Below are positions 22,806 through 32,859 of a stretch of 64,000 bases of DNA, in pieces (position 1 is the first letter of the stretch; each line of letters begins with the position of its first letter). The position numbers were made by a program, and so were the translations under genes. Origin of the DNA: Xestospongia muta (lineage: Eukaryota; Porifera; Demospongiae; Haplosclerida; Petrosiidae); the NCBI GenBank assembly GCA_963693285.1, contig OY848928.1, positions 2,852,501 to 2,916,500 of the forward strand, in the 5' to 3' direction. Below the pieces are notes generated by a model. That model had not been told where the DNA came from, did no database searches, and saw nothing but the letters and a program-made list of their open reading frames with translations.

Positions 22806-23955
22806 TATTTGACAAGAGTTCTTTTGGAAGAAGGTCATTTGTTAAAGAAGCTACAAGCCAAATAAGTATGATTACTTTGAATAATTTACTCACGAAGTAA
22901 AGGATTTGGTATTTCATTAACCACATTAGTATTAGTGTAAGAATTAGCTTTTGCTGAGGGAATGTTATACTGGATGGTATCTTAAAGAGATTGTAGTTTA
23001 CTTGTCCTTTATTGTCATATTAGGCCACATGTGAGCCTGAAGAGCTTGAGATACTCTTGGTATGCCATCATCATCCTCACTATTATCTCATACTAGTACT
23101 CATTATTATCATAAACTGGGTTGTAGCTTACCATTATTATTATCTTCACTAAGTGATTAGTTTGATGACTGTGATTTCAAAGAACTAGTTCAAATCCATT
23201 TTCTAGATACGATTGTAAAGTATTTTGCTCAGTAGATTCTTCAATTGGTATAGTTCTCACTGGAAAAAAGACAGCTGGAAGGTTGGTACATTCTAGGTTC
23301 TGCCATACTTTTTTGACTCGTTCAAGATGATCTAACTAGGAAAAAGTTTAGAAAAATGTCATTTAACATTAATTTTAAAGTAATGAGAATTCATTTCTAT
23401 TAAGTCATTATCATCCCCAAACCCAATCAGAATCTCAAATCCTAAACCTGTATGTTTGGATGTATAAAATCTCCTATATTTATGTAACTCTTGTATAATA
23501 GAATTGATGATAATTTTAGTACAGTATTCTCATGTCTGCCAAAAGTTAAGTTTGGTCATTCTTAAAACCTGAAATCTGAAATAGAATGAACTAAATTCTA
23601 ATAATTTGTGCTAATTATCTATGTAGTCAATAATGTCTAGTTTAATCTAAAAACTGATTAAGTGAAATAATTTATTAATTACAAGTAGGATAAAACTATT
23701 TTCTTCCTTTCATATCCAAGTACGAACTATATTTAGGCAGTGTCTCCAAGATTCTAAGATCTCTCTTTAGAAGCAAAAGAAAAGTTAGTCTTACCTACAA
23801 TTCATAAATTATTATACTTAATCCAATAATAGATCAAAATTATATTAATAAAAAGTCTATTACTAACTATATACTATAATAATTACCACATTTACTGGAA
23901 TTTAGAAACAAAATACATTCCACCTTTGAGTAACCAGACTGAATCAACTATTAGT
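22806..23955 (-). pseudogene. AAGAB: AAGAB copy 5, both ends missing
   Basis: Minus-strand pieces of the central AAGAB exons survive: the exon near 23325-23130 (HLERVKKVWQNLECTN, YLENGFELVL then TGA), the MKGQ exon region near 23090-23000, and part of the SLTDDLLPKELL exon near 22850-22806. The C-terminal exons are lost at the PAP copy 5 fusion and exon 1 is lost at about 23955, where NLR sequence begins. Stops and divergence are heavier than in copies 2 and 3. Confidence 0.65.
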
Positions 23956-25306
23956 ATTATTTCTCTTACTTTTCCTCATTTTATCAGGTGATATTGAACT
24001 CAATCCTGGACCTAAAACAGGTAAACATTAACATATATAACTGATACAGGGACTATGTCTCATTTACTTTAAATAGAATTGACATCAAGTAATACTCTAA
24101 GACTTCTTGTTAATAGTGGATTTGTTGTTAAAGATAAATGGACTGAACTCACTAGTCTTCTGGAAGTCTCACTGGAGAAGAGGAGAAGACTCAAGACAAT
24201 GGCCAGTAGTGATCAAGACTGCCACTTTGCTTTAGAGGAAGGTTTACAATGGTGGATACAAACAGTACAGAATGCTCTTGGGAAGAACTCATATCAGCTA
24301 TTGAGAACTGTGGAGATAAGTATATAGCTGTTATAATGCGAAGACAACTAGAAATTAATGATGAGGTAATTAATCTAATGTTAATATATTTATCTTTAGT
24401 ATTATTGTATAGGTATACTTACTCCAAGTGAACTACTTTGCACTCAATCTGCTGATTTCAGTGAGGCTATTACTCCTATCCTTACCAGTGTAACTAATGT
24501 ACTGTATGCTAAAGGACTGATACCACTTGAAATTAAAACTACAATATTGTCAATAACAGATGATCTTAAAAATCTAGTAAGTTGGTAAATTTATACCAGT
24601 ATCTAGTGAACATTTGTCATGTATTAAAAACCGACAACATCAGAGACTAAGAGAGATTACTACCTTTATATTACAACAATTAGGTTGGTCAATTATTAAT
24701 TTGTAATTTGCAACACATAATTATATAATATATGTTATTTATTAAGGTGAAAATACAGATTATAAAGTGTCACCCAATTAATCATTATGTTTTAATGTTC
24801 AGCAATATTGTGATATTATGATAGACTATTACAAACACCAACCTATTGTCCCTACAGACTGGCCACCACCAGTTGGACAAGACTTTTTTGGAAGATTAGC
24901 ACTACTACAAACCCAAGATAGACATGCCACTCCCCAAACTACATTATAAAAACAATGGTGTATGTTAAGAGGACTTGTTGACATAGTCCCATATTTTACT
25001 CAAGATAAACAGATAGGTATCCAGGATGTTCTTAACCCATATGATAGTGGTCAGTCTCTTACAGAAATAGTTGATGGTCCTTCTGGTATTGGTAAGACAA
25101 CACTCTGTCATATACTTTTAAATATGTGGACTAAAGGAGAACTCACACATGGACAATATAACGTGGTACTTTACTGTCCTCTCAGAAATGACAAGGTGGC
25201 TCAATCTAGTACACTCGAAGATCTGTCTGTTTACCAAAGTCCAACAGTCACAAAAGTTATTGAGAGGAAGTGTTATGATGTCCTTAAAATGCTCCCTTTA
25301 ATATAA
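23948..25306 (+). pseudogene. NLR-type receptor: leader-2A, Death domain, NACHT; broken
   Basis: First exon (to 24020) encodes a hydrophobic leader (LLVLFLLLFLILS) followed at once by GDIELNPGPKT, a canonical 2A motif; donor GTAAAC, phase 1. The Death-domain exon (24077 on) enters in phase 1: LTSLLEVSLEKRRRLKTM, HFALEEGLQWW. One base is lost near 24258, moving SWEELISAIENCGDKYIAVI to another frame. Then an NLR linker (LTPSELLCTQSADFSEAITP, from ~24420) and a NACHT exon with QDFFGRLALLQ and the P-loop VDGPSGIGKTTL (~25074-25109). TAA sits before the exon's MLRGLVD, and the frame ends at 25304. No ATG is in frame before the leader; the 5' end abuts AAGAB copy 5 at ~23955. No LRRs follow. Known family: cytosolic pattern receptors. 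Confidence 0.8.
23990..24013 (+). other. 2A ribosome-skipping motif (DIELNPGP)
   Basis: The eight codons spell D-I-E-L-N-P-G-P, fitting the D(V/I)ExNPGP consensus exactly. In 2A peptides the ribosome skips the glycine-proline bond, here between codons 24008-24010 and 24011-24013. It directly follows a hydrophobic leader and precedes a Death domain. 2A-like motifs are also common at the start of metazoan non-LTR retrotransposon ORFs, but the phase-matched Death-domain exon argues for an NLR. Confidence 0.85.
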
Positions 25307-26176
25307 ATTAAGTGTTAAATAAATTACAACAATAGAAAATCAACAAGTATTTATAATTATGAATATAAAGGCAAGTATTATGTTTGAAGCAGAAAGTTTA
25401 TCTACAATTATTAAAGAGGCTGTCAGTTTACTTGATGTATTGAGATAATACATTTAGAAAAAATTTTATGGCAGTATATAGATTTGTGTTTTCTTACAGT
25501 TTTCCAGGTATTTTGTTTCTGTTTATCAACATTGGCAAATAATAAGTAAATAAGTAAGTTAATCTGAACATCAAAGCCCAGTTGACTGACTGCAACTGAT
25601 GAGGTTTATGAATATATCTAGATTAAAGCAAAAAATTATGTTCAAATTTATTTAAATTTTTTCAGCAAGAAATCATCTTGTAACTGCTTTTAATACTTAG
25701 TAATGTTAATTTTAATTGTCACTCAAGCTCAGGCACTAATTGGACAAGCCAAGGTGACAATTACACGAGTACAGTTATACTTGAACCCATTCCTAAAGTC
25801 ACTATAGTACAGTAGTACTATAGCATAATAGGTCATATGTCATGCCACAAATAAATCTATTGAGTATCTAATGTTATCGTACCTTTCAGAATGCCTGTGA
25901 TAATGACGCTTAGTAGCCTCATGGATATTATAGACAGTAAACGGGATTGGAAACTGATGACGTATGCGGACAGCTGTAATGATGCGCATTAATTAGAACA
26001 ACACTCAGTCGTACACGTCTGGATTGACTAGAAAGAGAAACTTTTAGAGTAGTATCTTGGAGTCTCTGGGCCGATTCCGGCTGAATTGTCAAAATACACA
26101 GGTAATATAAAGGTAATATAAAATAGTACATACAATATATAGTAAAAGTCAGTTGAATACGAATCTGCATACACTG
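25307..26176. other. NLR tail remnants, then no gene seen
   Basis: 25310-25500 has short pieces that may be remnants of the NACHT region (FEAESLSTIIKEAVSLLDVL). The rest is AT-rich without recognised coding text, RNA gene or clear repeat. Confidence 0.35.
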
Positions 26177-27125
26177 CTAATTTGGGATAGTTTTACGAGG
26201 TCCTTTGATTTTTTGTAAATTTTTGGACGATACTTTCTTGTAGGCTTCTACGATAGAGGCGGCAAATGAAAATCCTCGAACTGTAACGAATTCTGTTATG
26301 ATGGTTATGTACAGTTCATCAATAATGACTAAGATATCACCTTGATCTTCAGTTAGTGTATGCCATTGATGCAGGACTTTATTATTGCCTGAAATCTTTT
26401 TTAATGATGAAAGGTTTTGAATTTGCTTCCATCACTGATGCTCTGAGGTTGAAGTATTTACACAGCTCAAGCTCCATATGGTAAAATAGATTGTATTTTT
26501 GTTGCTTACATGATAAATATCACCTCTGTTGCCAAAGAAATTTGTCCAGGTTTCTGTGTCTTTGTCTAGGTCCATCTCAAATCCACTGGTGTCAAACATG
26601 AAAAGAAGAAGTATTAGCTTGTGTTCATGTTTCGATTTCATCAGTTGTGATATAATTGTTTGGCATATGTAACCAGTGACATACTGAAGTGCATTTTCTT
26701 CTACGTTTGTGAGGCTTTCGGTTGAAGTAGTTGAAGTTAGATGTGTTGTTGTTGAATAGGTTCGGTTAATGAGGTCAGTAAATCTATTTTGAGTTACTTG
26801 TTGATAAAATGTTGGACCAGGATTTGTACGAATTGATTGTTGAAGGAAAGTGGCCCAGGAATTATGAAAAGTGGATGATGTTCACAAAGCATGATATCGT
26901 GTGCATAAGTGTTCTCTTTCTGCTTGAATGCTTTTCTTAGATGTAAAGCAACACTGATCTGCCAGAATATTTCAAGAGAACTGGATGAAATGATCTGTGT
27001 ATGGATGTTTTGCCCACTGGATGATAGCTTCTGCTGCTTTCAATATTCTCTTAGTTTCTGATGTTTTGTAGAAGCTTTGATCTGCAAGTAATTCTCTCAC
27101 ACCTATCATTACAGCCTCACAGGGA
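26177..27125 (-). pseudogene. Unrecognised sponge-type ORF, likely mobile-element gene, C-terminal part
   Basis: On the minus strand a long coding trace runs in shifting frames: AVMIGVRELLADQSFYKTSE, TKRILKAAEAIIQWAKHPYT, DHFIQFS, then ENALQYVTGYICQTIISQLM (near 26640-26690), WTNFFGNRGDIYHVSN (~26510-26555), and a terminal VRGFSFAASIVEAYKKVSS with TAG at 26177. I do not know a named domain for it. The closing VRGFSFA..VE.YK motif resembles C-termini of transposon-associated ORFs in sponges and cnidarians from general recall. Stops (e.g. FS*NILADQ) show decay. It lies directly 3' of a P-element transposase on the same strand. Confidence 0.5.
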
Positions 27126-27395
27126 TCTAATAAATGATAGATTTCAGTGAGTATTTATAATGTATAATGATTTCATGTACACATACATTGTACAGGGGGA
27201 GTGCTTGCTCCACTCATGAGCACGGAAGCAGTCTCACAGGGATCTAATACGTGTACATAGATAAAATTGATAATACGTGTATGTGTCACATGTACATGCA
27301 TACCTTGTACAAGGGGAGTGGTTGCCTGCACAGGCATAGTCTCACGGCAGTCACAGGGATCTAATACATGGATAAAATAGATTTCAGTGAGTTAT
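27105..27395. repeat. Short tandem repeat, ~117-bp period, about 2.5 copies
   Basis: The phrase 'cacagggatctaata' occurs near 27118, 27235 and 27352, 117 bases apart. Flanking 'gtacaaggggagtg' and 'atagatttcagtgag' pieces repeat too. It separates the unrecognised ORF from the P-element transposase. Confidence 0.65.
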
Positions 27396-27469
27396 GTTAA
27401 ATGTGTGTACATATGCATATACCTATACCTAAGACAGATGAATTACTTTTTTCAATAGATTTTTTTTTT

Positions 27470-29003
27470 TTTTGTACATCTTCTTTTAGGCAAATAATAA
27501 TGTTCATGTTCAGATGCTAATAGATCTTCATTGCCATGACAGTTAGACTTCAAGGAACTTCTGCAGAATGAGTTCACCACACGAAGTACATGAGTGTTTC
27601 GTTTGAATCTTTGTCAGTTGTGTTATCATGTGTTCTACCAACCTGCCTTTGGCAGCAAAAAATTAACAGGTCTTGGCAAATCCGTCTACTGAAGAAAACT
27701 GTCTCTCCAGAAATTGTAAAGAGGTACCTCACCAACTCAATGACTGATTTGGCTATTGTAATGTACATGTAGTAAATCAACAATGATTATTTATAGATAA
27801 TGTGTGCACAGTACTTGTCAATCCACTACGATTTTCAGAACTTAAAAGCATTGTTTTTTGAGTGTCAATAAATCCATTACTGTTGTTGACACTCATTTCC
27901 TACATGTCAAAATAGGGAAGGAGGGTTTCCTCAAGCCACTAATAAATCATGAATAATAATAAGTATTATAGTATTGTGCATGTTGGCACTCATTGCCTTC
28001 AGTTTAAAGTCTGTGCCTGAATGATATGGATTTTGAAAAACTTTCTTACTATGTTTGTCATTGGTGAAGTTGCAAACATTCAGAGAATTGAAGAACTTAT
28101 CAAGAATGTTGGCAAAAAGTGCAGTTTCTTCAGCTTCTTTCCCTCCATATTGTGTGAGAGCTTTGAGACTGAATCACTTAGTACCTGTAATTTAAATGTA
28201 TGATAGCAATGCATGTCATAATTATGTTAAAAGATGTTATGTAATCTAACCTGAGCAGCAAGGTCCACACTCATTTTGGAAAAACTAGTCAAATGAATAT
28301 GCTCATACTTCAAGCAAGGAAACAAAACTAAGCCACTTCCCGTTCTGGATTTACTATATATATCACTTAAATGATCCCAAGCAATATTGTCTTCTGTAGA
28401 GTAGAATAAAAACGTCATGTATAACTCAAGATACAGAGATACATGTAACATCACTGTACCCCAAAGCTTTCTTGATTGAGAAGCCCAGCAGTTTCTTGTT
28501 GTTTGTATCAAGTGTGAAGGATCAGAAATGAAAAAAAATTCCCTGCCCTCAGTGGCACAAGGGTTAAGTGTTTTGTGTGTCAATCTTTTGAGATTATGTA
28601 ATCTGACAAGTCTGATGCTCCATCAGCTGTACTATCCAACACCCACATTAAGGTAGGTAAAAATATATGTGTTTTTATCCCACTAAGTATATTTTGAATT
28701 TGGCTATAATGTGTATACCTTAAATCCACATCTCTCAAGTCTATTCACAGCTTCCCACAGCAGATCAAACAACATATAGTCTGTGACATTGTGGCTTGGG
28801 AATTAGGCATGTGGAAACTCGAGGTGGGAAAAGAATCCCCTCACCATAAATGTCATCATCGAGTTCACTAGCGGCTCTGGTGGAAGAGTGGAGTTTGTCA
28901 GTGTCTTCTCAACTAAATCCAATTGTGATTTGATATCCCCCATGCAGGTAAATCCAATGAGATCACCTGAAATATTAATGTACATAATGAAGATTACATG
29001 CAT
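27470..29003 (-). pseudogene. P-element/THAP9-like transposase remnant
   Basis: Minus-strand pieces in the family's order: GDLIGFTCMGDIKSQLDLVE and EPLVNSMMTFMVRGFFSHLE (29003-28803); LFDLLWEAVNRLERCGFKV then a donor GTATAC (~28712); STADGAS; FISDPSHLIQTTRNCWAS (28583 down); AWDHLSDIY, YEHIHLTSFSKMSVDLAAQV (~28245-28305); a LSDSVSKL piece near 28190; VIELVRYLFTISGETVFFSR, RICQDLL..CCQRQ.GRTHDN (27783-27600); C-terminal LRVVNSFC..LPKRRC. These match the P-element superfamily (GTP-binding insertion and RNase H-like halves). Stops and frameshifts are frequent and no N-terminal THAP domain is visible upstream, so it is dead. Confidence 0.72.
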
Positions 29004-29089
29004 GTATACAACTATATACTAAAGTATCAATTGTCACCTGTGTGTTTATCAAACACCAAATCTTCTTTTATGTGCATCTCATTGATCAA

Positions 29090-30021
29090 CAATAGATTAC
29101 ATTTTTTCCCTTTCTTCATATTCTTCACTGCAAAACTTGAGTACATAGCTAACGTTATTTCTGTTGAATCGTTTAGTGGAGATGAAGTTGTTCTGTTAGA
29201 CAATGAAAACTACCAGATTCCTAACAACTCAAGGTATTTATTTCTAAATCTATGATGAAATGTTAGCTATATTTTATGCATGAAGAAATGACAAATTTTA
29301 ATTGTATGTATAGGAGAATGTGTTGCTAACCACATAAATAAATTCCAGTAAAAACTATTTTCATTGCACTTTAGGTGTTGATTACTATTGCTTGTTACTG
29401 AATACATCTACCTTTTCCTAAATAGAACTGGAGAACATCCTGTAGAGTTAAGGTAGTCAAAGAATTGGAGTATCATATGTTTAGAGATGACTACTTTGAT
29501 TTCACTGACTCCAAGCCACAGAATGTGATAATAAGGGGAATGGTCCTGCAGGTAAAAAACTCAATATGGTGACTTCAATGCCACTTATGATGAAGTTGAT
29601 TCTCGCTTTGAAGTTTTGGACTTCAAAGTGAATGCAATGGAAAGAGAGATGGAGAGTCTCAGAAAGTGGGAAGCTGAGAAATCTGAAATGATAATGACTA
29701 TGAAAACATTAGAGAAAAAACTTAAAAGTAAATTAGATAAAGAATTAAAAACTCTTCGGAAATTTGCTGATTATCTGAAAGAAAACTTTCAATGCTTTAT
29801 TTGCAAATGTATTCTACCAATTGAAAGTGTTGTATTACCATGTTATACAATAACATTCGATGCTGTAAGTATTGCCTTGATCAGTGGCTCACTGACCACA
29901 TGACTTGTCCACACTGCCGTGCCACCATGAATATCCAGTCATGCATGATGTTGCCACCTGCTTGTCAGTTTGAATCAATGATCAGTCACAAAAATGAATA
30001 TTCAAATAAACTCAATCATTG
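29090..30021 (+). pseudogene. Coiled-coil RING-finger protein, frameshifted in the RING
   Basis: Exon-like stretches: LEYIANVISVESFSGDEVVL (~29130-29235), KVVKELEYHMFRDDYFDFTD (from ~29450, donor CTGCAG|GTAAAA), then a coiled coil from ~29600 (DEVDSRFEVLDFKVNAMERE; EKSEMIMTMKTLEKKLKSKL) leading to a RING: FQCFICKCILP, then RCCKYCLDQWLTDHMTCPHC in another frame. Comparison of frames shows one base missing near 29862 and TGT to TAT in the second cysteine pair. RING domains transfer ubiquitin from E2s. No functional RING can be read without a frame change, so this copy is called broken; an assembly error is possible. Confidence 0.6.
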
Positions 30022-30159
30022 AATTGCATTGAATGAATAGTTAAGTGACTTTCAGCTTCCTAAAGGACATTTACATAATGGTATTTAAGCACTATGTTAC
30101 ATTTATATTTACAACAGTTGAGTTAATCTATTTGTTAAATGTTTGAATGTAATGATTGC

Positions 30160-30830
30160 ATTGTTACGTTGGAAATCACTTCCTGAAACGTAGTCATATG
30201 AATAGCCTTGTGAATAAAAAGGTGGTCCCATTTAGCTGAAAGGTCAGGCCTATGTGGCAATGGATCAACACCATATGCAGTGAAGTATGTCAGCTTGCCT
30301 TGATCTCTTTCATATTCAGCAACAGCAGAACAATTGCTTATTTACCTGTGTTGAAGGAGTTTGATAGTGTGCAGTAACATGTCTTGGTCCAAAATGATGC
30401 CTGAGCTTACTATGAATAAAAAGTGTTAAGTAAAACTTTTTCCCGTGATCAACTCTAATTTGATCCCATAACCATGCCTAGTCACAGCCTCCCTGTTAAC
30501 AAATAAAATTAATCTACTTGTCATGGTCACTGAATTACCTATAAACCTTTTCATATATAACTAGATATTGTTCTTTATAGGCATTGTAACATGAGACACA
30601 ATCATTCCTGAAAAATCATCAACTGATATTACGTGTGTAACACCATAATGATGCTCCAATGCTATGTTCACCTATCTTCATTCCTTGTGACTCCAGATAC
30701 CCTTTCATCATTTTACGTCCATATACCTTACCAACCTATAATTAATTTTGAGATATTCCGAAAAAATAATGGTTTTACCTCCTCAACTGTACCACTGACA
30801 TCAGATTCGGCACAATTCTATTATAATTTC
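30160..30830 (-). pseudogene. Integrase-core transposon protein remnant
   Basis: Minus strand: VGKVYGRKMMKGYLESQGMK (helix-turn-helix-like), then HVISVDDFSGMIVSHVTMPI (~30630-30565), WDQIRVDHGKKFYLTLFIH (~30410-30470) and a 60-codon open tail AVAEYERDQGKLTYFTAYGV .. AKWDHLF (~30345-30165). The D..SG...H.TM and DHGKEFY phrases match DDE integrase-core proteins scattered in cnidarian and sponge genomes (first Asp in VDDFSG, second in RVDHG). Several frame changes indicate a remnant. Confidence 0.5.
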
Positions 30831-30848
30831 TAAATAATGCCTAACATA

Positions 30849-30860
30849 CGCGCATGCGCA
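30849..30860. promoter_or_regulatory. NRF-1-like palindrome
   Basis: The bases cgcgcatgcgca contain the perfect palindrome GCGCATGCGC in otherwise AT-rich DNA. It sits about 70 bases upstream of the SAMD3-like start and just upstream of the divergent integrase remnant. NRF-1 sites of this form are typical of metazoan promoters; binding here is inferred. Confidence 0.5.
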
Positions 30861-30928
30861 ATAAATTTTTTTGCCGAACTGGTCTTTCTAATGAAGTGTA
30901 GTGTTGTGTTGGAAGACTAGTCGGCTGA

Positions 30929-32850
30929 TGGATCATTTGCGTTTTTATTATTCAAAGGAATCCCCCAAAATTTTTGGACAACTTACAATGAGTGATGGAT
31001 AGCTCAAAGACGTTGCTGAGAAAATACCCAATAGAGTCAAGCTGAAAAATATTATAGACAATGCAACATCTACTCAGGTCAATAAATTGATCTGTTGTTG
31101 TTTTTATTATGATAATGTTATACTATTATTATTAGTAGGAAAACAGTAGTCTTGACATCAATAGTCTGGGTCACCAGCCAACTACAACAAATGTTGTTTA
31201 GCAAAAAGATACCTCATCTCAAAGTTGGCATCACATATTTATGATAACCTCTGCTTTCTCTTTTAGAACAGAGGAAACCTTAGTCACTGGACAATTCACT
31301 AGAAGAGTAAGAACAGAGATTATTCTATCTCTCTCAACATTTGATAATGGTACATACAAGAAACTCTTCAAGTGATCAGTACAACACTGATGTCATAAAC
31401 TAATTAAAACCTATCCAAATGTTAAAAGATGAAATTGATTCTACTGACTATGTAAGTGTATGATAATTTTTCATTGTGAACTTGTTATGAAGAATTTGTT
31501 AATTTCTCAAGGTTCTCAGAAAACAAAGTTATGGGATGAATTCAAGTATCTTTGTCATCTATCTGTTTCTAAGATAGATTCTGTAACTACTTACTCTCTC
31601 CAAAATGTGGAAGACTTTCAAATGTCTTTGAAGTGACACAAGTACTTGTGTTAATGATTATAGATAATAAATTATATAGCAACAAATCTGGCTTCCTTAC
31701 AACAGGAATGTTATAATTGAAAAAGGGACAATTCTCTTGCTGACATACAGTCTTTGACCAGCAGAACATTTTCTAGACAGAAATTGATAATGAGTTTGAG
31801 CCTCCAGTTTTGGAAATCCATGAGCAATACCCATCATTGAAGGTTTGGAAAATAGTGAGTTGATAAAACTTGTTAATATTATTATCATAATTTACTTGTG
31901 TTAATTTCTTCTCTATTCCAGCTGTTTAGGATAGAATTCAGAACTGTTATCAGGTTGGATGAAGGATCAGCATCCATTCATTCATGGAAAGTTGCCTGAC
32001 TTGAAAAAAAAAGAATGATTACTTTTTCTTGATTGAAACTCAAGCATAGGGCAAATTGAAATAGGTTCTCTCCACTCTTGATGACAAGAAAAGCAAAAAA
32101 CTTGTGGATGAAAGTATTTTATTACTAATTCATTGTATGTATGACATGATGTTTTAATAGGTCTTGTAGCATTTCAGTTATTATCTGAACTGTTGATCCC
32201 TAAAATCTGCATTGAGAAACTAGTGAGTGAAGGTAATGTAACTGTAGATAGTGTTGTATTATCATGGATAAAAGGTCAAATGTAAATACATCAGTCATTT
32301 AGGAAGCAGTACTTGACTAATTTTATCCTCATTGTTTAAGTGTCTGCCTTTTAAAGTGTGGTAAGCCTTTGATTCCTTGTTGTTTTAAAGTTTGTCAATA
32401 ACTTATACAATGCTCCTTATTGTCTAACAACTTTTAGTAGTTTTCTGAACTACTGTATATTTACAGTCTAACAAACCCTTTCTGCTTGGTTACAGTGAGT
32501 GGGTCTAGCTAGGCAGACTAATTACTTTGTATAAGAAATAATTTATGATGAAAGTATAATGTGGTAAGCTACACAGTATATGTTGAATTACTCTTAACAT
32601 GCTTAATTTTTGTTCAGTGATTAACACATGATCATATCTGTTGAAGAGACCTCTTTCCATATCATAATAGAGGAGAAGCTACCTGTGAACTGGATTCTTT
32701 TGAGAGTACCTTAATCCACATGTTGGGTTCTTACTTTGTTTATGACACTGCATACCTAAATCCAGTCACTTCTATTGATGATCCAGTACTACGTGTTTGG
32801 ACTAGAAGACTCACAAAAAGATACACATGCACTCATAGAGATTGAGATGG
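30929..32850 (+). pseudogene. SAMD3-like protein, fragmentary
   Basis: Possible first exon from ATG 30929 (MDHLRFYYSKESPKIFGQ) with an internal TAG. Later pieces: LVTGQFTRRVRTEIILSLST (~31275-31335), HKLIKTYPNV (~31395-31425), GSQKTKLWDEFKYLCHLSV (~31511-31567, after an acceptor), and STLIHMLGSYFVYDTAYLNP (~32700-32765). The order 'T.R.RT.II.S', 'C.KLI..YP', 'GS.KTKL...FK.LR', '..S.FV....Y' resembles the uncharacterised SAMD3-like family of invertebrates. Stops interrupt most pieces. Assignment is by pattern recall only. Confidence 0.38.
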
Positions 32851-32859
32851 ACAATAGTT

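Noticed and set aside
25928..26170. 80-codon minus frame rich in Tyr/Leu/Ser
   Set aside because: No recognisable domain, lies just past the stop of the unrecognised ORF, and has intergenic-like composition.
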